Positions 52,953 to 62,028 of a stretch of 64,000 nt of DNA are shown one piece after another. The notes under the pieces are model-generated. The model did no database searches and was not told where the DNA came from. It saw nothing but the letters and a program-made list of their open reading frames with translations. Within the stretch, counting starts at the first letter, position 1; every line of letters begins with the position of its first letter. This DNA is from Martelella sp. AD-3 (GTDB taxonomy: Bacteria > Pseudomonadota > Alphaproteobacteria > Rhizobiales > Rhizobiaceae). The stretch is taken from assembly GCF_001578105.1 (NCBI RefSeq), contig NZ_CP014275.1, forward strand, positions 3,414,501 through 3,478,500, given 5' to 3'. A program made the position numbers and the translations under genes.

Positions 52953-54212
52953 TTACTTGCCGAGTTCCTGCTGAACGCCTTCGTCCATGTTCGTCAGGCC
53001 ATCCTCAACCGAGATGTTGTCGGTCATGATGTTGTCATGGGCACGGTTCAAGACAACCTCGATATCGGCCGCCTTCAGGTTGACCGGCATTTCGAGATAG
53101 CTCTGGACGGTCTTGAGCGCCCCCTTGCTGGTCTCGTCCGTCGGGAAACCGTCCTTCGACGTGATTGTCGCGAGAACCTCGTCCGTCATCAGCGCCGGGA
53201 AGGTGCCGGTTTCGGCGATCACCTTGGCGCCCTCGGGACCGGCAATGAAGTTTGCGAACTTCATGGCGGCGTCCTTGTTCTCGGAATTGGCCGCGACGCC
53301 GATCGAGGTGACGGTGGCAGCCGTGGTGCCGGCCTCGACGCCTTCCATATGCGGATAGCGGGCGATGCCCCAGTTGGTGGCCAGCGATTCGCCCGACTGA
53401 ACCTTCTGGATCTGCGTGCCGATGAACCAGCTTCCCATGGGCAGCATGGCAACCGCGCCGTTGTAGAACGGGCCGGAATAGTGCGTGCCGGAGGTCTTCA
53501 GCTGGGCATAGGACGGCACGGCGCCGTCTTCCTGAAGGCTGAGAACGCGTTCATAGCAGGACTGCAGGAATTCGTAGGAACCGCCATCGAGCGTATGTTC
53601 ACCGTCCATGATGCAGGGCAGCTGCACGGTCGAGCGCCATGTGTGGAACAGGCCGCCATAGGTCTTGTTGGCGCCGAAACCCGAGGTCAGCGCGCGCGCC
53701 TTTTCGGCGAATTCGTCCCAGGTCATGTCGTTGGTCGGATACTCGACGCCGGCCTCATCGAAGAGGTCCTTGTTGTAGTAAAGGATCCAGACATCGGAAC
53801 GGAACGGCAGGGCATAGACATTGCCGTCAACCGTCAACGCCTCGATCAGGCCGCCATAGGCTTTTGTGTCGATGCCGTTTTCGGCGATATCGTCGTTGAG
53901 CGGGGCGAGAAGATTGGCCTTCACCAGATTGGCGTATCCCGGAATGTCCTTCACCTGGACGACATCGAGGTCCGAGCCGCCACCGGAAAGCTGTGTCATC
54001 AGCATGGTGGAGAAATCGGCCGAGCCAAGGTCGGTGTGTTCGACGGTGATGTCGGGATACTTGGCCTCGAAGGCGTCGATGATCGGCTGGTAATAGGCCG
54101 TCGCGTCCCAGTCCCAGAGCGCCCAGTTGATGGTCGTCTTCTCCTGTGCCTGGGCGGCAAGCGGCATCAGGCCAACCGTTGCCAGAAGGGTCAGTTTGAG
54201 CAGGTTTTTCAT
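52953..54212 (-). CDS. ABC transporter sugar/oligosaccharide-binding protein (CUT1 family)
   Basis: A 419-residue extracytoplasmic solute-binding protein of family 1. A signal peptide (LLKLTLLATVGLMPLAAQA) is cleaved before QEKTTINWALWDWD. Conserved parts include YQPIIDAFEAKYPDITVEH, YALPFRSDVWILYYNKDLF and NGAVAMLPMGSWFIG. It serves the two permeases and the ATPase of this operon, delivering an oligosaccharide to the inner-membrane transporter. GGAGGAG lies just upstream. The ligand is not readable; the operon's GH88 and LacZ suggest an acidic, galactose-containing oligosaccharide. Confidence 0.92.
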   Translation of the reverse strand: MKNLLKLTLLATVGLMPLAAQAQEKTTINWALWDWDATAYYQPIIDAFEAKYPDITVEHTDLGSADFSTMLMTQLSGGGSDLDVVQVKDIPGYANLVKANLLAPLNDDIAENGIDTKAYGGLIEALTVDGNVYALPFRSDVWILYYNKDLFDEAGVEYPTNDMTWDEFAEKARALTSGFGANKTYGGLFHTWRSTVQLPCIMDGEHTLDGGSYEFLQSCYERVLSLQEDGAVPSYAQLKTSGTHYSGPFYNGAVAMLPMGSWFIGTQIQKVQSGESLATNWGIARYPHMEGVEAGTTAATVTSIGVAANSENKDAAMKFANFIAGPEGAKVIAETGTFPALMTDEVLATITSKDGFPTDETSKGALKTVQSYLEMPVNLKAADIEVVLNRAHDNIMTDNISVEDGLTNMDEGVQQELGK

Positions 54213-54226
54213 GATTACTCCTCCGT

Positions 54227-54958
54227 TTAGGCGCGCTTTTGCGCCGTTGCCATGGTTTTCGCGTCCTCGTCACCGTGATTGATGCGGGAGAACGCGAAAC
54301 CGGTTGCCTTGTGCGCCGAAAATGCCAATGCGAGCGCGCCAAGGGAAAAGTTGAAAACCACCGGGGTGAACACGGTGACAGGATAAAAGGCGATGTGGAC
54401 GAGCCAGAGCGCCGCCATGAAGGCGAGGCCGGCGAGAACCGGCAATGGCCGCGCGATCGCCGCGAGCAGCGCCACCTGAAGCAATCGACCGCCGGCAAGT
54501 TCAAATCGCGTCATGGCCGAAAACAGGCAGACCGCCACGATCGCGACAAAGGCGATGACGCAGACGCCGATGGCCGTCGGCAGCACGTAGGCGAGCGCGT
54601 GCCGGGCGAGCTGGCCGTAGATATAGACCGCGTAGCCGGCAAGACCGAGGATCAGCGCGATGCCAAGCCCCCATGCCGTCGCCTGCAGGAAGTGGCGGAC
54701 GAAGGCGCGGCGGAAATCCCGCCAGAGCCAGACGTTTTCGTCCTCGATCATCACATTGGCGATGTTCATGCCGGCTGCAAGCGCGGCAGGCGCCGTCACC
54801 ACCGGAATGGAGCAGACCAGCATCAGGATATTGAGCCTGAACAGGTCCCAGGCCTCGCGAACGAGAATGAAGGCGAAGAGGGCAAGCCCCTTCTTCTTCG
54901 GCGCATTCTTGGGAATGCCCGGTCCTTCCCGCATCATCCAGTTGGTCAGCCAGTTCAT
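54227..54958 (-). CDS. YesL-family (DUF624) membrane protein
   Basis: A 243-residue protein with about five transmembrane helices. It begins MNWLTNWMMREGPGIPKNAP, then the first helix region FAFILVREAWDLFRLNILML; PVVTAPAALAAGMNIANVMI and RDFRRAFVRHFLQATAWG are typical of DUF624. YesL-like genes commonly sit inside CUT1 sugar transporter operons, including the Bacillus rhamnogalacturonan cluster. Function is unknown. It lies between the ATPase and the binding-protein gene, 14 bases from the latter. Confidence 0.85.
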   Translation of the reverse strand: MNWLTNWMMREGPGIPKNAPKKKGLALFAFILVREAWDLFRLNILMLVCSIPVVTAPAALAAGMNIANVMIEDENVWLWRDFRRAFVRHFLQATAWGLGIALILGLAGYAVYIYGQLARHALAYVLPTAIGVCVIAFVAIVAVCLFSAMTRFELAGGRLLQVALLAAIARPLPVLAGLAFMAALWLVHIAFYPVTVFTPVVFNFSLGALALAFSAHKATGFAFSRINHGDEDAKTMATAQKRA

Positions 54959-54994
54959 GTCAAGACGCCTCCCGCGCCCCTCAAACCCGAATTG

Positions 54995-56104
54995 CTAGTA
55001 GAGAATGGATTGCTCCGTTTCCTTGTCGAAGAGATGCGGATTGACGAGATCGGCGATCAGATCGATCGCTTCGCCGTCCTTCGCCGCGCAGCGCGGTGAA
55101 ACCCGCGCGATCATGTCGTGGCCATGGGCCGTCATGTTGAGATGGATCTCCGCGCCCATCGGCTCGGCCAGATCGACCAGCGCCGTGAACGGGCAGGTGA
55201 ATTCCGGGGCGATGTCATGGGGCTGGCTTTCGTGGAAGTTTTCCGGCCTGAGACCGAGAATGATTTCCTTGCCCTCATAGGGCGCAAGCCGGTCGGCCTT
55301 GTCGCCGACGATCAGCGGAAATACCGTCTCGTGGAAGCGTCCGACCCAGTTTTGGCCATCGCGCTCGACGGCGACCGGCAGCATGTTCATCTGCGGCGCG
55401 CCGATGAAGCCGGCAACGAACATGTTGACCGGATTGTCATAAAGCATCTGCGGCGTGTCGACCTGCTGGATATAGCCGTCCTTCATGACGACGATGCGAT
55501 CGGCCATGGTCATGGCCTCGACCTGATCGTGAGTGACATAGATGAAGGTGCTGTCAAGCTGCCGGTGCAGCTTGGTGATCGCCGTGCGCATGGAGCCGCG
55601 GAGCTTGGCGTCGAGGTTCGACAACGGTTCGTCGAGCAGGAAGACCTCCGGATTGCGCACCATGGCGCGGCCAAGGGCCACGCGCTGGCGCTGACCGCCG
55701 GAAAGCGCCTTCGGCTTGCGGTTCAACAGGTGTTCGATATCGAGGATCTTCGCCGTCTCGCGGACCTTCTGGTCGATCTCGGCTTCGGGCGCCTTTCGGA
55801 GCTGAAGGCCGAATGCCATGTTCTTGTAGACCGTCATATGCGGATAAAGCGCATAGTTCTGGAACACCATGGCGATATCGCGTTCCTTCGACGGCACGTC
55901 GTTGACGAGCTCGTCGCCGATATAGAGTTCGCCCGCCGAAACCTCTTCCAACCCGGCAATCATCCTGAGCGTGGTCGATTTGCCGCAGCCGGACGGCCCC
56001 ACCAGGATGATGAATTCCTTGTCGGCGATCTCCAGATCGATGTCATGGACGACCGTCAGCGCGCCGTATGTTTTTCTCAGTTTTCTAAGCGAGATACCGG
56101 ACAT
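54995..56104 (-). CDS. ABC transporter ATP-binding protein (MalK/UgpC type)
   Basis: A 369-residue ATPase of the CUT1 sugar importer. Walker A is GPSGCGKSTTLRMIAG, Q-loop VFQNYALYPHM, signature LSGGQRQRVALGRA, Walker B VFLLDEPLSNLD, and H-loop YVTHDQVEA. The C-terminal ~130 residues form the regulatory OB/TOBE domain (GLRPENF). It supplies energy to the permeases encoded upstream in the same operon. AGAGGA precedes the ATG. Confidence 0.95.
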   Translation of the reverse strand: MSGISLRKLRKTYGALTVVHDIDLEIADKEFIILVGPSGCGKSTTLRMIAGLEEVSAGELYIGDELVNDVPSKERDIAMVFQNYALYPHMTVYKNMAFGLQLRKAPEAEIDQKVRETAKILDIEHLLNRKPKALSGGQRQRVALGRAMVRNPEVFLLDEPLSNLDAKLRGSMRTAITKLHRQLDSTFIYVTHDQVEAMTMADRIVVMKDGYIQQVDTPQMLYDNPVNMFVAGFIGAPQMNMLPVAVERDGQNWVGRFHETVFPLIVGDKADRLAPYEGKEIILGLRPENFHESQPHDIAPEFTCPFTALVDLAEPMGAEIHLNMTAHGHDMIARVSPRCAAKDGEAIDLIADLVNPHLFDKETEQSILY

Positions 56105-56134
56105 GATCGTATCCTCTCAAAGCCGCCGCGGGCG

Positions 56135-57310
56135 TTACCAGTAGGAGGACCAGTTGCGCGAAAGCCGCGTCAACGCCTCGAGATAATAGTAGTCGCCCCA
56201 GGACACGCACTCGTCGACGCCTTCCGGCGTGCAGGTGTTGTAGGGCGTCTTCTTCGAATAGGTTCCGTGAAGCACGAGGCCGTTGGAGACAGCAGGATCC
56301 TTCACCGCGTAGTTGTCGGCCAGGCTCTTGACGAAACGCCGGGCGATATCACGATAGGCGGCGGCCTCCGCGCCACCGAGGATATCGGCCATCTCAAGCA
56401 GGCCGCAGGCGACGATCGAAGCGGACGAACTGTCGCGCGGTTCGTCATCGCCGTCGGAAAAGATCATATCCCAATACGGCACCATGTCGGCCGGCAGGCG
56501 CGTCATGAAGAAATCGAGCGCCTTCCTGAACATCGCCGCATATTCCGGCTTCGGGTCGTAGCGGTAGGACAGCGCCAGCCCGTAGACCGACCATGCCTGG
56601 CCGCGCGCCCAGTCGCTGTCGTCGCGATAGCCCTGAACCGTAACGCCCTTCACAGGGCCGCCCGTCTCGGGGTCCATGAAAAAGGTGTGATAGGTCGAGC
56701 CATCCTCGCGGAAGGAATTGGCAAGCGTGGTCGCGGCATGAATGCGGGCAATGTCGCGGTATTTCCCGTCGTCCGTCTCGCGGCTAGCCCAATAGAGCAG
56801 CGGCAGGTTCAACAGGCAGTCGATGATGTAGCGATAATTCTCCCGCGCGCCCATTGCGCCCCAGGCCTGAATGAAACCGCCGACTTCGTGAAAACGCGCG
56901 ATCAACTGATCGGCGGCAAGGATCGCGGCCTTGCGCCCGTCTTCATCGCCGACAAGTTTCCATGCGGCAACGCAGGTCGGCGAATAAAGGAAGCCCATAT
57001 CATGATGGTCGACCTCGATTTTGTTCTCGATCCGGTGCAAAAAGCTCTGCACCTGGATTTGCGCGGCATGCTGAAACACCCTGTCGCCGGTCAGTTCATA
57101 GGCGAGCCAGATCTCGCCCGGCCAGAAGCCGCAGGTCCACTGGTCGTTGTCGATTGCCGGATAGAAATTGGCGACGCTCGAATGGTTCTGCTGGCGATAG
57201 GTGAATTCCGGCAGGTTGCGGCGCACCTGGGCGACGGCCGCGGCGATCGCGTCGGCGATCTCGGTGTCGGAAATCGGCTGAACGGCGAAGTCTTTCTGAT
57301 ATATGGTCAT
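56135..57310 (-). CDS. glycoside hydrolase family 88 (unsaturated glucuronyl hydrolase)
   Basis: A 391-residue cytoplasmic enzyme. GH88 removes the 4,5-unsaturated uronic acid that polysaccharide lyases leave at the non-reducing end. The two catalytic aspartates are identified as D104 in VDHHDMGFLY and D164 in IIDCLLNLPLL, with TCGFWPGEIWLAYE, GYRDDSDWARGQAWSVYG and VSWGDYYYLEAL also conserved. There is no signal peptide, in keeping with action after import. The start lies three bases after the upstream permease stop. Chondroitin-, heparin- or hyaluronan-type disaccharides are known GH88 substrates; the one used here is unknown. Confidence 0.92.
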   Translation of the reverse strand: MTIYQKDFAVQPISDTEIADAIAAAVAQVRRNLPEFTYRQQNHSSVANFYPAIDNDQWTCGFWPGEIWLAYELTGDRVFQHAAQIQVQSFLHRIENKIEVDHHDMGFLYSPTCVAAWKLVGDEDGRKAAILAADQLIARFHEVGGFIQAWGAMGARENYRYIIDCLLNLPLLYWASRETDDGKYRDIARIHAATTLANSFREDGSTYHTFFMDPETGGPVKGVTVQGYRDDSDWARGQAWSVYGLALSYRYDPKPEYAAMFRKALDFFMTRLPADMVPYWDMIFSDGDDEPRDSSSASIVACGLLEMADILGGAEAAAYRDIARRFVKSLADNYAVKDPAVSNGLVLHGTYSKKTPYNTCTPEGVDECVSWGDYYYLEALTRLSRNWSSYW

Positions 57311-57313
57311 GGT

Positions 57314-58150
57314 CTACCCCTTGATCCCGGCATTGGCGACGCCTTCGACGAAGAAGCGCTGCAGCGCCAGGAAGACGGCGAGGACGGGGATGATGGCAAC
57401 GACGGATGCGGCCATGATCAGCCCATATTCGGCCGAATATTGCGAGATGAACATTCTGAGGCCGATCTGGATCGTCTTCAGATCCGTCTTGGTCAGGTAG
57501 ATCATCGGGCCGAGGAAGTCGTTCCAGGCGAAGACGAAGGTGAAGATCGTCAGCGTCGACAACGCCGGCTTCGACAAGGGCAGCATGATCTTCCACCAGA
57601 TCTGGTACTCGTTCATGCCGTCGACGCGCGCGGCCTCGCACAGTTCGTCCGGGATCGACATGTAGAACTGCTTCATCAGGAACACGCCAAAGGCGGTGAA
57701 GGCCTGAAGCGCGATCAGCGCCCAGTGGGTGTTGTAGAGCCCGAATTCCCGCATCAGGATGAACTGCGGCACCATATAGACCTGCCAGGGCATGGCGATT
57801 GTGGCGATGTATCCCAGGAACAGCACGTCGCGATAGGGGAATTTCAGCTTGGCGAAGGCATAGGCCGCAAAGGACGAGGTGAAGAGCTGCAACAGCGTCA
57901 CCATGATCGTGATCTTGGCGGTGTTGAAGACGAACAGGCCAAGCGGGATCTTGGTCCAGATCTGCACGTAGTTTTCCCAACGCGGGTTTTCCGGAATCCA
58001 GTGGATCGGGAATTCGAAGACCTCCCGGTTGAACTTCAGCGACGCCGAGAGCATCCACGCGAACGGCAGCAGCATGATGACCGTGATGACGATGATCAGC
58101 GCGTAGAGGGCAATCGTGGACAGTTTGATCTTGCGACCGAAAATTTGCAT
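57314..58150 (-). CDS. ABC transporter permease (MalG-type, CUT1)
   Basis: A 278-residue inner-membrane permease with six helices, starting after GGGAGAGGG. The EAA loop is DELCEAARVDGMNEYQIWWKIMLPLSKPA. FNREVFEFPIHWIPENP in the first periplasmic loop is common in this group. It pairs with the permease encoded 12 bases upstream and with the operon ATPase and binding protein. Confidence 0.94.
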   Translation of the reverse strand: MQIFGRKIKLSTIALYALIIVITVIMLLPFAWMLSASLKFNREVFEFPIHWIPENPRWENYVQIWTKIPLGLFVFNTAKITIMVTLLQLFTSSFAAYAFAKLKFPYRDVLFLGYIATIAMPWQVYMVPQFILMREFGLYNTHWALIALQAFTAFGVFLMKQFYMSIPDELCEAARVDGMNEYQIWWKIMLPLSKPALSTLTIFTFVFAWNDFLGPMIYLTKTDLKTIQIGLRMFISQYSAEYGLIMAASVVAIIPVLAVFLALQRFFVEGVANAGIKG

Positions 58151-58162
58151 CTCACCCTCTCC

Positions 58163-59104
58163 CTAATCAAGGCTGCGCGAATAGCGGAACTGGATCAGCG
58201 TGACGGCCAGAACCAGAACGAAGAGAACAAGCGCGACCATGCTCGAATAGCCGAGATCCCATGAGATGAAGGCCTCGTTGTAGATGTGATAGACCAGCAC
58301 CAGCGTGGAGGTTCCGGGGCCACCCTGCGTGATCATGTAGACCTGATCGAACACCTTGAAGGAGTTGATGGTCAGCATCACCGAGACGAAGAAGGTGGTG
58401 GGCGCCAACTGCGGCAACGTCACGTTCCAGAACTTCTGCCACGCATTGGCGCCATCCAGATCAGCCGCCTCGTAAAGCTCGCGGTTCACGCCCTGAAGGC
58501 CCGCCAGATAGATCACCATGAAATAACCGGCCTGCTTCCAGATGCCGAACAGGATGATGGTGACCATCGCCCAGTCCTTGTCCGCCGCCCAGCCGGGCAG
58601 GTTCTTCGGGTCGACGCCCATCGTGTAGAGGATCATGTTGACCGGACCCATTTCCGGGTTGAACAGCATGTTCCAGACGACGGCAGCCGCGACAAGCGAG
58701 GCGACATAGGGAAAGAACATCGCCGCGCGAAAGAAGTCGCGCCCGAAGATCTTCTTGTTCAGGAGCATGGCCAGACCCAGCGAGCAGGCCATTGTCAGCG
58801 GCACGGAGAACACCGTGTAGATGATCGTGTTCCAGAACGCGGCCTGGAAGGCCCTGTCGCGGAAAAGCTCGAAGAAATTGGCAAGGCCGGCAAACTCGAT
58901 CGGGTTCGAGCCGTCCCAGTGCATGAAGGCAAGCGCGAAGGCGAAGATGATGGGCCCGAGGGTGAAAACCGCGAAACCGAGGAAGTTCGGCGCAATGAAG
59001 GAGAAGGCGACGAGGCTTGCCCGCCGCTTCTGCTGACTTTTCGTCAGCACACGGCGCTTCTTCCTCTTTTGCCCTGTCGCTAAGCCTAAGCCGGTGGCAG
59101 CCAA
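58163..59104 (-). CDS. ABC transporter permease (MalF-type, CUT1)
   Basis: A 313-residue permease with a basic N-terminus (GQKRKKRRVLTKSQQKRR), six helices and the EAA loop RELYEAADLDGANAWQKFWNVTLPQLAPT. The TTG at 59104 is chosen because GGGAGGA stands four bases upstream; the open frame extends ten codons further to another TTG that lacks a ribosome site. It is the first gene of the ten-gene operon, so its promoter must lie in 59105-59405. Confidence 0.93.
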   Translation of the reverse strand: MAATGLGLATGQKRKKRRVLTKSQQKRRASLVAFSFIAPNFLGFAVFTLGPIIFAFALAFMHWDGSNPIEFAGLANFFELFRDRAFQAAFWNTIIYTVFSVPLTMACSLGLAMLLNKKIFGRDFFRAAMFFPYVASLVAAAVVWNMLFNPEMGPVNMILYTMGVDPKNLPGWAADKDWAMVTIILFGIWKQAGYFMVIYLAGLQGVNRELYEAADLDGANAWQKFWNVTLPQLAPTTFFVSVMLTINSFKVFDQVYMITQGGPGTSTLVLVYHIYNEAFISWDLGYSSMVALVLFVLVLAVTLIQFRYSRSLD

Positions 59105-59405
59105 GTGATCCTCCCATCCTGCGGCCCGCCGCAAGGCGACAGACCGGGAAAGCCTTTTACGAGCGCCATGGCAGACGTCCGTGATTTTGGCTCATCCTAT
59201 CGCCGGAAAACATATAATACAAGTATCCAAAAATGTATTTTTTCGGCTAAAACTTATCCGACATATGTGCTAGAGGGTTGCGGTATTCATGTTCCGGGTC
59301 CTCATGAAGCGCCTGACGGCGCAAGGACGGACACGAGAAAAGAACAAGTTCATGCCGCGCCGCCGCCCGTTCGCAAAAGGGTCCGGCCGGATACGGGAGG
59401 ACGGA
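59105..59405. promoter_or_regulatory. divergent promoter region between the ABC/gal operon and the lyase genes
   Basis: A 301-base region without a gene, markedly A+T-rich from 59205 to 59270. It contains ATAC-AA-GTAT (59217-59226), a small palindrome whose hexamer ATACAA recurs before the GntR gene, and ACATATGT (59261-59268). A minus-strand -10 (TATTAT or TATATG) overlaps the ATACAAGTAT palindrome. GGGAGG (59395-59400) is the ribosome site of the lyase gene. Control by the FCD-GntR protein is inferred. Confidence 0.5.
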
Positions 59406-61196
59406 ATGTTTCGCGAGCGCCTGCGGGCCCTGCCAGATACCTTCGAACCTTTTGCGCCTGGCTGGACCGCCGCCGACCGCGACAAATGGTCGTCCCTGCC
59501 CGAGAGTTACGCCACCCGGCTGACCGAGGCCGCCGAGAACTGTCCTCTCTCATGGCCGGCGCTTCCCGCCAGCGCCTATCTCGCCTTTTCCCGCAACGGC
59601 GACCGCATCGGCTACGAGACGCCCTACATGCAGCGCCGCCGCATGCTGAATGCCCTGGCGCTCGGCGAATGCGTTGCCGGCGACGGGCGCTATCTCGACC
59701 GGATCATCGACGGCGCGCTGCTGATTGCCGAGGAAAGCGGCTGGCAGCTTCCGGCTCACAATGTCTATATCCGCGATGCGCAGGTATTGCCGCTGCCCGA
59801 CCCGCGCCGTCCGGTCGTCGATCTCTTCGCCGCCGAGACCGGGGCGGAGCTTGCCGTGCTTGCGACGCTTCTCGAAGCGGAACTGAACGCGGTGACGCCG
59901 ATGATCGTCTCCCGACTCGACGATGAGGTCAGCCGCCGCGTCATCCGGCCCTATCTGGAGGAGCACTTCTGGTGGATGGGCCGGGGCGACGAGCCGATGA
60001 ACAACTGGACCGCCTGGTGCACGCAGAATGTGCTGCTGGCGGCCTTCTCACGCCCCTTCGACACTGAGACCCGGCGACACGTCGTCGAAAAGGCCGCCGC
60101 CAGCCTCGACTTCTTCCTCAAGGACTATGGCGAGGACGGCGCCTGCGAGGAGGGCGTGCTTTACTATCGCCATGCCGGGCTTTGCCTGTTCAATGCCCTC
60201 AACATCCTCGCGACGGCCGCGCCCGACGCCTTTGCCCCGCTTTTCCGCGAGCAGAAGATCCGCAATATGGCGGAATTCATCGCCTATATGCATGTGGCAG
60301 ACGACCGCTATTTCAATTTTGCCGATTCGTCCGCCCGGGCAGGCTTCTGCGGCGCGCGCGAATATCTTTTCGGCAAGGCCGTCGGCTCGACACTCCTTGC
60401 CAATTTCGCCGCCGCCGACTGGAAGGCATCGCCCGAACCCGACGCGCCGGAGGAGATCAACCTTTTCTATCGCCTGCAGGGGGCGATGACCGCCGGGGAA
60501 CTGGCGGCGCACGAGGCTCAACGCCCGATGCCCGAAGACCGGTTCTTCCCGAGCATCGGCCTCCTGGTGGCCCGCGACCAGCGCTTCGCACTCGCAGCCA
60601 AGGCCGGCGACAACGGCGAAAGCCATAACCACAACGACACAGGCAGCTTCACGATCTACAAGGACGGAAGGCCCTTTGTCATCGATGTCGGCGTCGAGAC
60701 CTATACCGCCAGGACCTTCTCTGCCCGTCGCTATGAAATCTGGACCATGCAGTCCGCCTTCCACAACCTGCCGAGCTTCGGCGGGGTGACGCAGAAGGAC
60801 GGCAAGGCCTATGCCGCAAGCGACGTCGCTGTCACGCTGGATGCCGATGCCGCTCGCATATCCATGGAAATTGCCGGGGCGTATCCGAAAGAAGCGGGCG
60901 TCCAATCCTACCGGCGGACGGTCGATTTTACCAAAGGCCGGGGAATCACCATCACGGATATCTGCGACGCCGCAAAGCCGGCGACGCTCTCGCTGATGGT
61001 TGCAACGAAGCCGGAGGTCATCGAGGGGCGGATCACCCTTCCCGATCTTGGAGAGATCGCCATCGAAGGCGGCGGCAGGCCGCAGGTCGAGGCAATAGCC
61101 ATCACCGATCAGCGCCTCAGGGCCGCCTGGCCCGACACGCTCTATCGTATTCAAATCCCCCTGGGCGGTCGAACGCTCAGGCTTTCAATCAATTGA
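59406..61196 (+). CDS. heparinase II/III-family polysaccharide lyase
   Basis: A 596-residue protein. An alpha/alpha-toroid domain (about residues 1-350: NNWTAWCTQNVLLAAF, ACEEGVLYYRHAGLCLFNAL, FNFADSSARAGFCGAREYLFG) is followed by the beta-sandwich domain of the heparinase II/III family with the metal/active-site block DNGESHNHNDTGSF and VIDVGVETYTA. Such lyases cleave uronic-acid polymers by beta-elimination, making the unsaturated ends GH88 removes. ATG 59406 has GGGAGG five bases upstream. No signal peptide is seen at this start or at the upstream ATG 59289, so it appears cytoplasmic and would act on imported oligosaccharides. Polymer specificity is unknown. Confidence 0.88.
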   Translation: MFRERLRALPDTFEPFAPGWTAADRDKWSSLPESYATRLTEAAENCPLSWPALPASAYLAFSRNGDRIGYETPYMQRRRMLNALALGECVAGDGRYLDRIIDGALLIAEESGWQLPAHNVYIRDAQVLPLPDPRRPVVDLFAAETGAELAVLATLLEAELNAVTPMIVSRLDDEVSRRVIRPYLEEHFWWMGRGDEPMNNWTAWCTQNVLLAAFSRPFDTETRRHVVEKAAASLDFFLKDYGEDGACEEGVLYYRHAGLCLFNALNILATAAPDAFAPLFREQKIRNMAEFIAYMHVADDRYFNFADSSARAGFCGAREYLFGKAVGSTLLANFAAADWKASPEPDAPEEINLFYRLQGAMTAGELAAHEAQRPMPEDRFFPSIGLLVARDQRFALAAKAGDNGESHNHNDTGSFTIYKDGRPFVIDVGVETYTARTFSARRYEIWTMQSAFHNLPSFGGVTQKDGKAYAASDVAVTLDADAARISMEIAGAYPKEAGVQSYRRTVDFTKGRGITITDICDAAKPATLSLMVATKPEVIEGRITLPDLGEIAIEGGGRPQVEAIAITDQRLRAAWPDTLYRIQIPLGGRTLRLSIN

Positions 61197-61208
61197 CGGG
61201 AGACCCCC

Positions 61209-62003
61209 ATGGAGATCACGCTTTCCGTTCTCGACAAGGCCGGCGAGGTGCGCGCCCGAAATACCGGAAACGAGGCTGTTTCGTTGTTTTTCCGGAACGC
61301 CTACGCGCCCGGCGACCGGATCACCGTCGAGACCGGCAGCCCCGGAAGCTTCATCACGCTTTCAATCGATAATACACTCCCGCCGGCCGTCGTGTTCATG
61401 AAAGAGGGCGCGTTCAGCTTCCCCGTTCCCTTTGGCGATGCGAAAACCGTTTACGCGCCGACGGCGTTTTCCGGCGAGAACCACAGGATTTCTGCGCATG
61501 CGACCGGCCCGGATGCGCTCTCCGGCATCCGCAATCTGGCGCTGAACCCGGCGGACCACGGCGCAAGCGTTGCAGCCTATCCGCACGCCTTCGCCAGCGT
61601 CGAAACCCGCGGCGAGGCCGCCTTTGCCGCGCGCAACGCCATCGACGGCGAGATCGCCAGCGACGACCACGGCTTCTGGCCCTATACAAGCTGGGGCATC
61701 AATTGCGATCCGGAAGCAACGATGACGGTGGAATTCGGCCGCCGGGTCGTCGCGCGGTCGGTCGTGCTCTTTACCCGCGCCGACTTTCCCCATGACGCCT
61801 GGTGGACCTCGGCCCGCATTACCTTCAGCGACGGCCATTCCATCAATGTCCCGCTTGAGAAAACGGGGGCGGGACAGCGCTTTGCCTTTCCCGAGCGCGA
61901 AACGGAATGGGTGCGGCTCGAAAAACTGGTCAAGGCTGACGACCCCTCGCCCTTCCCCGCCCTCACCCAGATCGAGGTCTGGGGGCGCGAAGCCGGCTCC
62001 TGA
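61209..62003 (+). CDS. F5/8C-like carbohydrate-binding-type protein, function unknown
   Basis: A 264-residue protein without signal peptide or membrane helix. Residues ~1-110 are beta-rich with no family I can name. Residues ~115-262 look like a discoidin/F5-8 type C module: NLALNPADHGASVAAYPHAF, ARNAIDGEIASDDHGFWPYTSWG, MTVEFGRRVVARSVVLFTRADFPHDAWW and IEVWGRE at the end. It starts 12 bases after the lyase stop with GGGAG upstream, so it is co-expressed with the lyase. It may hold or position the substrate for it. The lack of an export signal is odd for a carbohydrate-binding module. Confidence 0.7.
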   Translation: MEITLSVLDKAGEVRARNTGNEAVSLFFRNAYAPGDRITVETGSPGSFITLSIDNTLPPAVVFMKEGAFSFPVPFGDAKTVYAPTAFSGENHRISAHATGPDALSGIRNLALNPADHGASVAAYPHAFASVETRGEAAFAARNAIDGEIASDDHGFWPYTSWGINCDPEATMTVEFGRRVVARSVVLFTRADFPHDAWWTSARITFSDGHSINVPLEKTGAGQRFAFPERETEWVRLEKLVKADDPSPFPALTQIEVWGREAGS

Positions 62004-62028
62004 GCACTCATCTTGCCAGGGGCGAATG

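Noticed and set aside
55118..58264. A 1,048-codon plus-strand open frame opposite the ABC transporter and GH88 genes
   Set aside because: It spans several well-defined genes of the other strand and has no recognisable domain; the length comes from codon bias only.
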